From positions 620,001 through 684,000 of the forward strand of contig BCIX01000006.1 of the NCBI GenBank assembly GCA_001600095.1: DNA of 64,000 nt. The letters run 5' to 3'. Positions 21,310 to 37,706 of this stretch are shown in pieces. The position numbers were made by a program, and so were the translations under genes. Under the pieces are notes generated by a model, which saw only the letters and a program-made list of their open reading frames with translations, was not told the origin of the DNA and did no database searches. This DNA comes from Bullera alba. Its lineage: Eukaryota > Basidiomycota > Tremellomycetes > Tremellales > Bulleraceae. The number at the start of each line of letters is the position of its first letter. Position 1 is the stretch's first letter.

Positions 21310-24230
21310 ATGAGGGCTTCACGGCCACTGTCGGTCTCGCCTGACAGCGAAGACAAACGGCGGCGGCCTCCTTCCACCTCGGTATCATCAGTCCAATTCG
21401 AGGAGGCGTTGCCGCGTCGATGGCCTGCGGACCCCGAGGAGACTCATCAGCCGACAGATGGACCGAGCCGCCAAGAGAGACACGACCATCCCGCCCATGA
21501 TGATCACAGTCAACGTGCGGGTCCCAGCGTCGTTGAGCCTCGCACGCTGTTGAGCCGTCGCGTGTCGGTGGTAACGGGAGGCTACGAATCCTCGGGTTCA
21601 GACGTTGCACCGGCCCTTCCGACATCATCCTCAAGAGGGTTTCAAGAGCTCAAAACGAGCAGGAAGGGACCGGACGCCGGCAGCGACAATCGCAGATCCC
21701 GCGCAAGCTCGGGAACCGGTCGACATGTCCGGCATCCGCAGACTCCAAAGTCCAAGGGCAAAGCTCGTGAGAGGCTCGGGGGAGACCTTGCGGCAAGCCT
21801 CGGGTTGGATAGAGGCACAAAAGAGCTGGCTCTTACCCCTGGTATGTCCTCGCCAGGCAGGCTTCTGCTCACCAATGACAGATCAGATCCATACCCTGCT
21901 CCGAGATCCAGAAGTAGCTTCAGCCTTGCGTCTCTTTGGATCGCCCTCCGTTCACGAACCGCATCACGAATCCGTGGCCAGCTCCTCTTCCCTTCAGAGC
22001 CGTTTCACATCTCCTCTGGCAACACAAGACCTGTTCATTGCCCGTGCGCCTGCGCCTCTGAAGGACTCAAGCCCCGGTCGAGCGCGTCAAGTCAGCGTGA
22101 GCTCCATGGCTTCTGATCACACTGGTCCGTCATCTGAGCGCTCGCCGTTGGCAACTCAACGCCCAGACCCGGGCGATACCCTACGCCCCGCCTCGCCGGA
22201 CGTCGAGTCTGAGCACACTTTTCAACCAAAGTTGCCCAAAAAGAGCCGACTCAGTCAGGTCTTTGGCCGCAAACGACATATCAGTCCAGAGCGCCGGCCT
22301 ATCACCGAAGTTCCCCGTGTCGACGTTGATGGTCGGGATGCTGCCGATCGCGATAGAGAAAGACGTGTTTTAGAACAAGAGAGAAGAGAGGCAGAGCTTG
22401 CACAAGGTGAGTCACCCTCTCCGCGCAGCGCTGACCCATAGAACGTCGGTTCCGAGCTCTTACACAAATCGCCGCACATCCTACCAGCGAGCGAACAGCC
22501 TTCCGAGTTACATCCCACCTGAGAGCCTTTTACAACGCCGTATACGAGAGAATCGATCACCCTCCCAAATTGAACGCACTCGCCATCCTGAGATGGAAAC
22601 ACAAGACGGAGGAGCAGAACCGGGCTCGTCAAGTCTGGCATCAAGAGCAGAATGAGTCAAGAAGCGATCTTGGCTCCTTAGGTAACCCCGGAGAAGCCTC
22701 AGCGATGTCGCAGGCTGGTGGTTGGACCTATACCGTTGACGACATCAGAAGCTACAACGAGGCGGGTGGTGTCGTCGACTACTTTGTCCCGCCTCACAGA
22801 ACCGTATCTCCTGTTTCCCAAGGATCGGTCGAGCATACAGTCCAGACATTCAACCGCTCCCAGCAAAGTCTACCTGTTGTTCAAGAAGATGATAGCGTTG
22901 ATTTCGTGATGAGCCCGGAACAAATGGCCCTGTCTCGCGTGCCAACTCAGGATTCGAACGAACCCAAAAGAGTGAGTACATCAATCAAGTAGCGGCTAAG
23001 ATATAGGGTCCCAAGCATCACAGCTCCATCGGTCAACATTCAATCACCCACGCTCTCAAATTGCCCTTTGAAAAAATGGGCTCGGCCGCGCGAAAACAGC
23101 GAGGATCGATATCGGTGGAACCCGTTCACACCGACGATTATGACAGTCCTCTGGAAAACCCACAACGCGACGGACAGCAGGGCTCAGGTGCCCCACGCAG
23201 CAACTCTCTCCCGGCCGAGGGCGATTCCCACCTTCGAAGGTTATTCCTCAAAGGACAACGACCAGTAAAGAGACATGGCGTCGGTGAGGAGTTGAGCCCC
23301 ATCATCAAATCGGAAATCAAAGAATTAGAGACTACGCTCGCCCGCGAGGCCCAGTTCCGCGAGCGCCAAAGCGAACTCGAGACCCGGACCCAGCTGGAAA
23401 TCGACGCTCGTAGGCGACTAGAGGACGTCCAGCGGGAGGTCTATGGACAGAAGCTAAAGTAAGTCTTGATCAAGGCTCAAGCTGAATTTACTAGGCAACT
23501 GCAACAATACCGACGACGGGTCAATGCGCTAAACGATCACGTCTCGAGATTGGACGATGAGATGATCGATCACCTGTCTCAAATGGACTACCTGCAGACG
23601 TCAACCAAAATAGTCACAGACGTCGAATTCCGGTTCTCGGCGTTCCAGCCGCTGCAGGAGGCATACTCCAACATGTCCGAGACGAAGCGGTCCCGCCGTG
23701 TCGCACATGCAGGATGGCTCCGACCGACCATGAGAGCCAATGACGGACAACTCCGTCCCTACGCCCGCCTGAGATCCGTCATGGCGGAGGTCGAGACGCA
23801 ATCAGTCACGTTGCTGCAAAGCCGGGGGGAGGCTCTCAAACGCTTGCAAGGCATGATGGGGGTGATCGACGCATTCATCAAGCAGAAGGACTCTGTCAGG
23901 GTGTGGACCAAGACCGCGCTGGATTCGAATCGAACGACCCGAATCACAGTCGAGATGCTCAATGCCGAGCTCAAGGGTGATCGGACAGCAAGAATCGGAA
24001 GGATCAAAGACAAGGTGTACGACAAATTTGCACGGTCGGGGGTATGGCCCATCTTCAAGTTTACCTTTTTCCTCATACACAATGTCCGTTGGGTGCTGAG
24101 CTATCGATCGAAGGAGGCTCGACAGGCGTTTAGGAGGGAGAAGGCGGTGACGTTGAGTAGAGGAGATGTGTTTCGGTTGACCATTTTGAGCACGGTGATA
24201 TTCGGGCTTGTCTACTTGTCGAGACGGTGA
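21310..24230 (+). CDS. Large orphan tail-anchored coiled-coil protein
   Basis: About 900 residues in several exons, starting at the ATG at 21310. The first 350 residues are Ser/Pro/Arg-rich and look disordered. A short helical block RDPEVASALRLFGSPS follows the first intron. The middle has a basic patch (KLPKKSRLSQVFGRKRH) and a charged helix (DRDRERRVLEQERREAELAQ). Next is a conserved-looking globular part (FRVTSHLRAFYNAVYERIDH, LNALAILRWKHKTEEQNRAR and GGWTYTVDDIRSYNEAGGVV). Towards the end is a long coiled coil (about 640-760), then an alpha-helical region. The last 20 residues are a hydrophobic segment ending in RR (FRLTILSTVIFGLVYLSRR), which suits a C-terminal tail anchor in the ER or outer mitochondrial membrane. 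I do not recognise the family. The intron at 23461 joins two coiled-coil exons cleanly, so the gene looks intact. Confidence 0.8.
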
Positions 24231-24681
24231 GCCGAGTGGTGATTAGTAGGGGATCTGGTGCGGCAAAGCGGACCCGAATCGCGTCGGTAATCTGAAGCTA
24301 CGAGATGATCTTATGCAGAAACTCGTGGTCACAACCAGCGTTGCTTCTTTGTTCGTGGCATCCAGATAGCAATGTACGGTCCTCGTCTCCGTACAGCACA
24401 TTCTGCAAATGCTGCTATTGTACAAGTGTGCTACGAGATGTATGGCTTCTGGTTGGATCGATGGAAGAGGTTGCATCCACGCGGAATCAACGCCACTCGT
24501 ATTTAGACATGATCGGCAAGTGCTTCGGTCATTGGCGACCAGTAACGAATTACCATCTTCGTTGGTCCTCGTATACATTCAGCTTCGATATAGCATGCCC
24601 ATACCCACCTTCCTGGCCATAGCCTGTCAAATCCTCCGACTCATGCTTGGACCGCAACGCTCATAACGTCCAGTCGCCGTG
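24231..24681. other. Intergenic region
   Basis: No gene is seen. Short open frames on both strands lack family resemblance. The stretch separates two plus-strand genes and should hold the 3' UTR of the orphan gene and the SIW14 promoter. Confidence 0.5.
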
Positions 24682-25522
24682 ATGGACCAAGCTGGACCGG
24701 TTGAACCGCCGCCGCAGTTCCTCCAGAGGATCCTCCTCACTCGACCGGCTCCTAATGGCCCACCATCCCCGACAGCTAGTTACCCTGCTGCACCTCAGCC
24801 CCTTTACCTTCCTCCGCCAGCCCTGCCAGCGGTAGAAGAGGATCTCGTGCCGCCGGAGAACTTTGCACTAGTCTGCAGCGGGGTTTACAGGAGCGGATTC
24901 CCTCTGAAGAAGAACTTCAAGTTTATGGAGACGTTGCGGCTGAAGACGGTTCTGTGAGTAGGCGTAGCAGCACGAGCTGATACGCAGCACGCTCGTGCTC
25001 GAAGACTATCCCGATTCAAACCTCAAATGGTGCCAGAGCCAAGATATACAATTCATGGTAGGTAGTGTTCACCAACCTCGCTGATCTCCAGCAATTCGGC
25101 ATTCCTGGTAATAAGGTATGTCCTAGTCTCGGTTCCGCGCTCATGACAGGAACCATTCGACAACATCCCCGAGGACGTCATCTGTGCCGCTCTCGTTCAA
25201 ATCCTTGACCGGCGGAATCACCCAATTCTCATTCACTGCAACAAGGGCAAGGTGGGCGACAGCTCCGGAGTGGCGCTGACGATAGCATCGGACCGGCTGT
25301 CTTATCGGCTGCATCCGTCGCCTACAGTCCTGGTCACTGACTTCGATCTTTGACGAGTGAGTAGTTTCGAAATTCAACGCTGATCACAGATATCGCCGCT
25401 TTTCTGCTCCCAAGTCCAGAGCTGTCGATCAGCAATTCATCGATCTATTCGACCTCTCGGCCGTCTGGAATCAGGTGTCTCGCGACGGCGGTCAGGGAAG
25501 TCTACCCAACTGGGCCGCCTGA
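24682..25522 (+). CDS. SIW14: SIW14/OCA-type tyrosine phosphatase-like inositol pyrophosphatase
   Basis: A cysteine phosphatase of the plant and fungi atypical DSP family. Yeast Siw14 removes the 5-beta phosphate of inositol pyrophosphates. After a Pro-rich N-terminus the domain starts NFALVCSGVYRSGFPLKKNF, continues LVLEDYPDSN and FGIPGNK, then the active-site loop HCNKGKHRTGC (CX5R), which is built across an intron (gtgggcgaca...ctgacgatag). It ends with YRRFSAPKSRAVDQQFIDLF. One exon is only 24 nt (QFGIPGNK). The start is the ATG at 24682 and the stop is at 25520-25522, 22 bp from the stop of the convergent WD-repeat gene. The length of about 225 residues is normal for the family. Confidence 0.92.
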
Positions 25523-25544
25523 AACGTTTGTACGACGAATGCAT

Positions 25545-27096
<1,552 letters not shown>

Positions 27097-27347
27097 TTTG
27101 AGCAGAGATGTGTTGGTGTGTCGCGATTGAATGTCTACAAGAGCAACATTGATCTCGTCGCGTACCCCGACTGCTGCTGCTGGTTGGGTGGAAGGGAAGA
27201 GCGGACATGGTAGGGATCTCCGGGGGATCTCGGTCAACACGTGACATCGAATTTCTGAGCCAGCCAGCAACATCAAGTGCATCAATAGTTGCCTGCTCAT
27301 AGTACTTCTACAAGCCCACTACCTACAGGTTCACAGTTCCGCTCACC

Positions 27348-29761
27348 ATGATCTCCGACTTTGTCACAACGATCGACTCGGACGACGAGGGCCCGGCTCA
27401 GGCCGAGAGCAGCAAGGGACCCCGTCAGACTCAAGCAGCAGACGACTTTGACCCCGACTTTGAGTTTGATTTTGGAGTTGGACAGAGCGACCAGTTGAAC
27501 GCTTGGGATGCGAGCGCAGCGGAGCCCACCAAAAAGGTACGCAGAAACTCCGTATTAGTTGCTGACCTGTACAGGCTGTCGATGTGGACGATATCATCGC
27601 CAGGCGGCTGGGTGCTCCGCTAACATCGTTTCGCGAGAGAAAGAGAAAGCTTGGAGAGGAAGATGCCTCGATGGCTTCAGATGCCAGTGACAGTGGATCA
27701 GATGATGAAAGTGACTCGCCTGGAGGCAGCGACATGTCAGTTTCAGAAAATGAGGAAGTAGAGGAACAGGGTTCTTCCAGCGAGGAGGATGAATCCGACG
27801 ACGAGGCCCAAACCGCCCGCAAAAACGCCTTTTTCTCAGACGAGCCCACAGCCACCAGCAACCCGGGAGACGCTGCTTCCTTCGGTTCCATGAACCTCTC
27901 CCGACCATTGCTCCGCGCCCTCACTTCGCTCAACCTCTTACAACCAACGCCAATCCAGGCTAGAGCGATTCCTCTGGCACTACTCGGTCGGGACATCCTT
28001 GGATCCGCTGTCACCGGTTCCGGTAAAACAGCCGCTTTCATGATTCCCATACTCGAACGACTTTGCTACAGAGACCGGGGAAAGGGAGGACAAGCTTGTC
28101 GTGTTTTGGTGCTCTGCCCAACTCGAGAGCTGGCAGTGCAGTGCGAGGCAGTCGGAAGGTCGTTGGCGGAGAAAGGCGGGATGGATGTCCGATTCGCTCT
28201 CCTGGTCGGTGGACTATCACTCAACGCCCAAGCTCACACGCTTCGAACACTACCGGATATCCTCATTGCTACTCCAGGTCGACTGATCGACCACTTGACC
28301 AACACACCTTCGTTTACGCTATCGGCACTGGACATCCTGGTCATCGACGAAGCCGATCGAATGCTAGAGGCCGGATTCAACGACGAGCTCGAGGAGATTA
28401 TCAAAGCTTGTCCCAGGTCGCGGCAGACGATGCTATTCTCGGCAACGATGACCGACAGCGTCGACGAGCTCGTTAGACTCAGTTTGGAAAAGCCTATACG
28501 TGTCTTTGTCGATTCGAAACGGAACACGGCAGCTGGCCTGACGCAGGAGTTTGTGCGTATCAAGAGCGACGATGCCAGATCGGCAAGCTTGTTGGCCTTG
28601 TGTACCAGGACGGTTCGAGATCAGTGCATCATCTTCTTCCGGAGCAAGGCTCTGGCGCATCAGATGCGTGTGGTGTTTGGGCTGTGTGGGCTAAAGGCTG
28701 CAGAGCTTCATGGCAACTTGACGCAGGAACAGGTGAGTTTTCCGCGGCCGACCGAGCTGAGTGGCGCAGCGTCTTCAAGCCTTGAACGACTTCAAGCTAG
28801 GTCAAGTCGACTACCTCCTGGCCACCGATCTCGCCTCCAGAGGTCTCGATATCAAGGGCGTGTCTACAGTCATCAACTATGACATGCCCGGGCAGCTTGC
28901 CCAATACGTGCATCGTGTCGGACGAACGGCCCGTGCGGGACGAAAGGGACGGTCCATCTCGCTTGTGGGCGAGGCGGACCGAAAGATGCTCAAAGCCGTC
29001 ATCAAGCGATCTGTCAACGACCAAACTCGACACCGTATCATTCCTACAGACGCGGTCACGGAGATGATTGAGAAACTAGAAGGAATGACCGAGGAGATAC
29101 AAGACGTTCTCAAGGAAGAGCGAGAGGAGAAAATGGTATGTCTTGTTTCTCCGATCCCGCTAACTTCCTCCAGATGCGTCAAGCCGACATGGAGATCAGA
29201 AAGGGTCAGAACATGGTCGAGCACGAGAGCGAAATCTTCTCTAGGCCAGCGAGGACTTGGTTCCAGAGCGAAAAGGAGAAAGCTGCATCCAAGGGTGCGT
29301 CAATCGGGACCGTTTTCAAGCACTGCGCTGACATGACCCCAGACGCTGGCAAGGCGACCTACCTGAACGCAAGTACGAGCAGCAAGCACGACGACAAGAA
29401 GGGCAAAAAGGACACCACCAAACACGGCAAGTATGACGGACTCTCGCGACGGGTCAAGCGCCGCAAAATGGCAATAGATGCGGATGCGGAGGAGGGCAAC
29501 AACTATTCCGTGGCGGCGGCTGTTCGCAAAGCGAAGAAAGAATTCAAGCCTACAAAGATCTCGGAGCCGATGGCCAGGACGACGCTGGCCAAACCCAAGA
29601 CCAAAGCAAAAGGCAAGAAGCGGAGCAGCGCGTTTGACGATGACAAGGGCAAGCGGGGAGGCGGTGGCCACGAAGGGATGCGGGCAAAGAGGGTCAAGGT
29701 GACGCTGAAGAAGGGCGGCAAGACTGGTGGCAAGGCGGGAGGCAAGGGTAAGGGGAAGTAG
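27348..29761 (+). CDS. DRS1: DEAD-box ATP-dependent RNA helicase Drs1/DDX27
   Basis: A nucleolar helicase for 60S ribosome assembly. The start ATG at 27348 gives [15 protein letters not shown], then a long acidic region. The helicase core begins at about residue 170 with the Q motif ([14 protein letters not shown]), Walker A (AVTGSGKT), [25 protein letters not shown] (VIDEADRML) and SAT (LFSATMTDS). Domain 2 has [29 protein letters not shown] and [13 protein letters not shown]. It ends in an EAK/basic coiled coil and a Lys/Gly-rich tail ([16 protein letters not shown]), as in Drs1. Four or so introns are seen, one splitting the domain 2 sequence at [14 protein letters not shown]. It has about 750 residues. 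Confidence 0.96.
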
Positions 29762-30114
29762 GGTGGATGCGCTGGTGCACAATGTATGCAGTTGTGCAGT
29801 TGGTCATGTATGCTACATAGTTGCGGGGCACTTCTAGTTGCTGCCTTCACGTCATTCTGTCTCTACTGTGTTTCGTGTTTCAGCCTCTTTCGAGCTCACA
29901 CATACCCTAACCCACTTCATCACATGCTTCTCACTGCTTGACTTCATCCTCGGCTGGAGCGGCTCGCGACATTGCATCCACCGACCACGACTCACGCCCG
30001 TTACGATCCTTGCACGCTTGTTCACGCCTTGCATACAGACGACCAGCACGAGACTCACGACGCGTCGACCGCCAACGCACCACACGAACCCCTCACGAAT
30101 CGCCACGACACATC
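29762..30114. other. Intergenic region, DRS1 3' flank and kinase promoter
   Basis: No gene is seen. The second half is C/A-rich, with many CACGA and ACGACC words, and leads to the start codon of the GCK-III kinase. Confidence 0.55.
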
Positions 30115-32031
<1,917 letters not shown>

Positions 32032-32046
32032 GTGAACATACATGCA

Positions 32047-32920
32047 TCATGTCGTCTGCGCTATTCTGTGTGCCTGTGGCTCGCTTTGATCCTGGTCTGG
32101 AGACGGCGAGCTTGGCCGAGGTATACGATGCAAGAGACCATAGCTGGGATTTGTCAACTCGGGTCACACTCGCATCCTTGCGACTCACCCGATACCACAC
32201 CCAATGAGTCCCTCACCACCCCACTGTCTTGTAGGGTACAAGATGACTTCTCTCAAGTTGCTATTCAGGTCAGCGAGGCCACCTTATCAGGGTAGCACTC
32301 ACTCCAAATCCGAATTATAGACAAAGAGCCGCAAAGGCTTGTCGACATGGGATTCTATCAAGCTGTAGAAATCCTTTTCCGAGTGCAGTGGACCTCCAGA
32401 CCAAGCAAGCACAAAGTCACCCCAAGGTACCAGACCTACTTATCAGCGTTGTCTACGTATCATGAGCTCACCTGCCATTTCAGCCGGCGACCCTTCCAAA
32501 ACGTCAAGCACATGATACACCGATTCCAGGGCATTGGCCGGGTTGCACACCCTCAGTGACAGCCCTAGCAGTGATGCCCTCTCCTCGTCGCTATCACTGT
32601 CCTGAGACCAAGTCCGGCTCGGCACCACTGGCACATCTATTGAGTCAGCGGATGCGGGCAATATTGAACGTACCTCTAATTCGTTGCGATTTCGCATTAT
32701 ACACTCTCAATATCACAGTCCGCCCCTCATGTTGTTCCAGTATCCTCGCTAGATCTGCCGGACTGAGGTCAGGTGCGTCCTCTTCTGATGCTATGCCAAC
32801 GAGATAGTCGAAGAACGGCTCGATCAGGTCGGACGTGGGTGAAGCTTCGGCTACTCGTAAACAATGCAACGCAAAGTTGGGTAGAGAAGAGGGCAGGCTT
32901 GTCGAGGATGTTTGCCCCAT
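32047..32920 (-). CDS. GRH1: Golgi reassembly stacking protein (GRASP65/Grh1)
   Basis: A peripheral membrane protein of the early Golgi that binds COPII coat parts and helps unconventional secretion. The start ATG at 32920 gives MGQTSSTS, so Gly2 is available for myristoylation as in animal GRASPs (yeast Grh1 is acetylated instead). The first PDZ-like domain reads NFALHCLRVAEASPTSDLIE, PFFDYLVGIASEE and VILRVYNAKSQRIR. A linker with DSDSDEERASLLGLSLRVCN leads to the second PDZ (ESVYHVLDVLEGSPAEMAG, WGDFVLAWSGG and ILYPTRQWGGEGLIGCGIG). It ends YGLLHRIPRPSSPSPDQDQS and a stop at 32047. The long Ser/Pro C-terminal region of animal GRASPs is nearly absent. It lies 214 bp downstream of SEC26 on the same strand. 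Confidence 0.92.
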
Positions 32921-33134
32921 TATGATACGACCGAGCAGGTCTTGCCTCTGCCAGCGAATGACACAGCTTCGTTTCAGGTGGGCGATTCGAGAGTTGATAC
33001 GAAACGTTCAATAGACGATGGAATGGCAGCGCATCCTGTCGTGGAAAGGCTCGACGCGACGCGAGGTCGACCTCCACTTTAACGGGGGTTCGTGAAAATG
33101 CATGACTCTACAATATCGGATCCTCCGCCTACAC

Positions 33135-36100
33135 CTAAACCCGGGTGGCCTTTTGACTGATCGTAATCTGCACAGAATAAGCTCATGATCAGTAGACGGA
33201 CGCTGCACTCACCTTGTCTCCTAGCGACAGAGCGATACCCTGCGTCTTTGACCTAATTCTAACGTGACCTTGGATCGACCCGTCTTCGGCCTTTTCCAAA
33301 CTGCAGTTTGCCAGCGCGTCCTCGCCAAACAGACTCTTGGCCGCAAGGTTCGCGCTGAGGAAGTCGCAATCACCAGAGAGAGCGGACTCTCCAGTGAGGC
33401 ACAACATGTTGGTGTTTTTGATCAGTAGTTCTAGATATTGTCGAAGATCCTTGACTCCAGTGTTGACCGCTACCTTATTCTCCCACTCAAACTGGACATG
33501 TCGTCAGCGCCAATTCGATTACCCCAGTCACAACACTCACCTCGGTCCAGAAGCTATGATGAGTGATAACACTGATTAGCTATTATCTCACAAGGGATTC
33601 GGGCGTCTCACGATCGGTACTATAGTTGACGTCAGCGAAATACTCTATAGCTAGTGCGATCAACTTACCTGAGCTTCGGTCAGGTAGTTAGGCCTGATAA
33701 AGTCTAGGATCTCAATGTGCAGATCGTTCATGACCTACATCGGTCAGCTTCATCGAACCAGGTGGACATACAATGTTGACGCTCGAATCCGAGGCTCCCT
33801 GCTTGTCGTAGTTGATCGTTCCAAAGATCACACCCGTCTCGGTCGAGCTGACTTTGATGGTGGCAGTCACATTGTGGAAACCGTGAGGAGCAAGGGTATG
33901 TGGCGTTGGCCTCTCGACCAGTTTCAAGTCACCAAGACATGCAATATCTACCGTCAGATTCTGCAGGGTCTCCGTCGTCTGGTTGACAATGAGAATGTCG
34001 AGAACAATGTCGAATTGCTGGATGGTGACCACAGCCTCGGCGTAGACAGCGTCCGAGAAACCTGTCAACTGCGTGATTCTGGAAAGCTTGGACACAAAGT
34101 CGTCTTGCACAATGTTCGCGCCTGTTGCCCTCGAGACGTCCAAATCAAACTAAAGTTAGCTGGATTCAAACCCTTCAACTCACGTCGTCAAGCTGATCGC
34201 CGCCAGCTGATTTCTTCGACAGTTGACGGAAGGAGATCAAGTCGTCCGCTTGCACCAACTGCGACTTGTCCTGTTTCTCTTTGCTCGCCGAGGCCTTTTT
34301 CTAGTCTGGTCAGCCGCAGCAGTCGTCCACACCCACCTCTTCGGCTTTGACCATCGTGCTGTAAGCCGCTTTGGTGTCTCTCAGGAACACGTCGTTCATC
34401 ATGGTCGATCCTTGCAGTTGAGCCAAGGTCTCGACACAGTTCATGATTCGCTCTTGCGAATCCTCATCGATGGGGACGGCGGCGAATTGCGATTGACCCA
34501 CGCGTACAATCGAAGTCATGATCAGGATTGCCTCGGCTCGAACCGAGTTGACGGCGCCGGAATCAGAGGTCGACTCGGAGTACCGGAGCACGAGCTTCGT
34601 GAGGGTTGCGGCGAGAACACTTGCTGTGAAGAAGTCTCCGCCTAGGATCAACGCTCGAAGGGGAGGCTTTGCCGCAGCTCGAACCTGCTCAAGCCTGGCC
34701 GTCGCTGCCGTCGAGGTGTAGACTGTCTCGGTAGCGTAGGTCCCATCGGCGAGAACTCGGGTCGTCGTGACAGCCTTGGGTTGCTCTGGCTGTTTTTCCG
34801 AAGTACTCGACTCGTCCGCAGCCTCTGCCTGGTCCAAGAGCGACTACGGAGTGAGCTAGTGTCAATGGACTGCTACTCACCTGTTCCGAGGCCAAGATGG
34901 GTATCTCGCCGAGAACCTTTCGGATCTCGAAGATGGCTCGTTTGATCTCTGATCACCGTCAGATCGAATCCCCAGACTTTACACATTTACTCACCTGCCG
35001 ATCCTTCGCAGTATTCTCCCACGATCCACATGGCACCTCGGAACACCTTGCCCGACTTGATATCCCCAAAAGTCGTAATGAGCTTGTCGGTGATGGCGGC
35101 TCGGAGCTCGGGGAACTTCTCCACAACCTCTCGCACAAATGAGATGACATCTACGGCCGACGGGTTGTTGGAGTCGCCAAGGAAGTCCATGAGGACGTAG
35201 ACAACATTCGCGGCGACTTCGGAGAACTTGATAGCGCAAGAGTGGATAGACTGAATCAATAGTTGGCGGTATTCGAGGTTCTTGTCAAACTCTTGGTCCA
35301 TTGTGCTTTGCAGCTGTTTCTTCAGGAACAAAACGACATCCTCGACGTTTCTGCTCGAGACCATTTCCAACGAGATGCTCAGAGCTCTTCGCTTGACCTC
35401 CATGTCTTGGCTGATAAAGTCAGCGTCCACTGTTCAAACCCAAACCCACCTCGACAGCACTTTGAGAATATCCATGACCATTCCATCCAGGACGTGCTCG
35501 TGCTTGGATCGCAAGGCGTCGAAACGGTCGAGCACAATGAGCTTGACATTGTTGTCGGCCTCCTTGACGATGAGCTCGGCAAAGGCTCCAGCGGCAGCTG
35601 TATGATTAGCCAAGTCTGATCTGACGACTCACCTTTGACCGCAGCAGGGTTCTGGGTGAGTGTGGTGAGACTGGTGGCAGCTTCGTATTTGACGGCATTG
35701 GATGGAGCATTCAGCAGTTCAAAGATGCATCGGATCCACTTGGCCTACACAGTCAGCAACCAAAAGTAGGAGTTTTTTACTCACTCTATGCCCCCCTTCC
35801 GTCTTGGCCTCCTTTCTCACCAGCTCGATCACAGCCATCTGCATGAGCTCGTCCATGCCCGAAATCTGGTCAAAGTTGTTGAGGAGGTAGCGAACAGCTG
35901 TTGGTTGGGAGATGGCGCATAGCGAGACGAAAGCGTTTCGTTTGCAAGTCGAGTCGGATTCCTGATAATCAGCTCTGTTCCCATATGACGACTTACAGCG
36001 GCCAGGAATGTGTCCAGCAGCTCGGGTGCATCTGGGATCAGGTGCTCGTGGTCCTGGAAGATGGTGTACACGGCAAAGACAGCATTCTTCCGCACAAACG

Positions 36101-36708
36101 AGTGCCTGTGTTCCAAGCAGGACCGGACAGTCGGTATCAGGGGCTCAAGGAGCTCCGCCTCTCTGATCTTCTGCAGGAACCGCAAGGTCGCTCCTCGAAT
36201 GTACTCGTTGGGATGTTGCTAAGAGTTGCGTCAGTGGGCGTTCTAAACGGAATTATGTCACTCACCAGGTCGTTTCGAAGAGCGTTACTGGAGGGTCAGC
36301 CTGGACTTCGAAAGGTTCCTCACCAGACAAGGATCATCTCCTGTTTGAGCTTGCCATTCTCGTCCAGCTTCGGGCACACCCTAAAGCCATAAGCCTCTAT
36401 ACCGTCTAGCGCATATTCAAACTCACTCCCAGTAGAAATGCAGCATCTTCTTGATCTGCTTGTTCTTAGACGGCAGCACATACTGAATGATGGGCATGAG
36501 AAGCGTGGGCTAAGTACTGTCAGCTCAAGTCATTTGTCTGTCGACTTACATGAGCCTGTCCGTTCAATGTTCCCACAATGATCCTCCTCAAAGTCTCGAG
36601 CTTGACCTCGTCGGAACCCTTCTGGAGCGCGTTCCTGAGCTCCTGGGAGGTCGGGGCGTCGACGAGATCATCGTGTACGATCGTGTAGCTCGTTGCTGCA
36701 GGGTTCAT
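33135..36708 (-). CDS. SEC26: Coatomer beta subunit (beta-COP)
   Basis: Part of the COPI coat that carries retrograde Golgi-ER vesicles. The start ATG at 36708 gives [20 protein letters not shown]. Then come the adaptin-like HEAT repeats spread over many exons ([40 protein letters not shown] and [20 protein letters not shown]). The beta-COP appendage follows, with [20 protein letters not shown] and [19 protein letters not shown]. The last large exon reads [20 protein letters not shown] and [19 protein letters not shown] final intron leads to [10 protein letters not shown] and a stop at 33135. The length of about 950 residues is normal. It is head to head with the ATP synthase e gene across 393 bp. 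Confidence 0.96.
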
Positions 36709-37101
36709 GTTGCCTGAGCTATGTTGGTGAGCTTGCGAGGTGCTCGATATAGCGATAGCAATACCGACGCAAGCAAGACGCGTTGGAGGGGGGGTAGCGG
36801 AGTGGGAGGTGCCACATTGCTATCCTGGATGGGTTAGAGCGCCACGTGGCTTCGGCGATATACGCAAACCCACCCATCCACGGCGGATCCCGGGAAAACA
36901 ACCTCAGTGCTCGTCCATCTAGCTATCATCTATCCCTGGCATACTCGCACACCCTCAAAGCCCCTCCCAAGCGGTCGATCTCACCTCTCACCTCGGAGGC
37001 TGACTCGAAAAAGCGGCAGCTGAACATCACCCCAGCGCCGAGCTCATCTAATCACCTCGCATAGTCGTCCTCGTTCAATCGCATTTTCAACTTTTCACGA
37101 C
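36709..37101. promoter_or_regulatory. Divergent promoter of SEC26 and ATP synthase e
   Basis: No coding sequence is seen between the two divergent starts. It is GC-rich near 36780-36900 and pyrimidine-rich before the ATP synthase e start. I see no motif I can name. Confidence 0.5.
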
Positions 37102-37537
37102 ATGGCTTCTCCAACTGTCAACGTAGGTATCGCTTTGGACAGATCGGTTTGCGTGGACTAAATCCCGCTTAGGTCGTCCGATGGACGGCTCTCATTTCCG
37201 GTGTCTTCTACGGTCTGGTCCACCAGGGAACATTACAGGTGCAATACGATGCTCAAAAGGTTAGTAACAAACCAGACTCTAATCATTTCTCATTTCTGCG
37301 TGCTGACGATCTTTGCGTGGCAGATGCACCGACAGGCGGAGCACAGGCAACATTTGATAGGAGAGGCTAAGAAGGCGTACATCGCAAAGCTGGCGGCTGA
37401 GAAGGCAGGCAGTTCGGCTGGTACGTACGGGTTAGACCTGAGAGAAGATTGCGTTAACGCTCATCGCAGTCGTTACCGACCCCGAGGACCCAAGATTCGA
37501 TTTGGAGAAGCTGGTCGAGTCGTGGGCACAGGATTGA
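37102..37537 (+). CDS. ATP21: Mitochondrial F1F0 ATP synthase subunit e
   Basis: A small inner-membrane subunit that supports dimerisation of ATP synthase and cristae shape. The start ATG at 37102 gives MASPTVN. After an intron comes VVRWTALISGVFYGLVHQGT, one membrane helix carrying the GxxxG motif (GVFYG) needed for dimer contact. Then LQVQYDAQK and, after a further intron, MHRQAEHRQHLIGEAKKAYI follow. The last exon (VVTDPEDPRFDLEKLVESWA, then QD) ends at the stop 37535-37537. The protein has about 95 residues, the usual length. It faces the convergent SERINC gene 169 bp away. Confidence 0.92.
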
Positions 37538-37706
37538 TCGGATCAACATGCATAGAACATCCCGGTCCCTACGTCGACAAAAGATCGACTCTGTTTTGGC
37601 TAATGTACAAAGTCCCACAAGATCACGCGTCTCCAAATCTGTCGGGCATGACGACCGGAGCAAGTCTGTTTTCGTCAGCACCGGCAAAACGCCCGCTTCA
37701 TCAAAC

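Noticed and set aside
27364..28050. 228-codon minus-strand open frame
   Set aside because: It is antisense to the acidic N-terminus of DRS1. Its Ser-rich product is the expected mirror of Asp/Glu codons.
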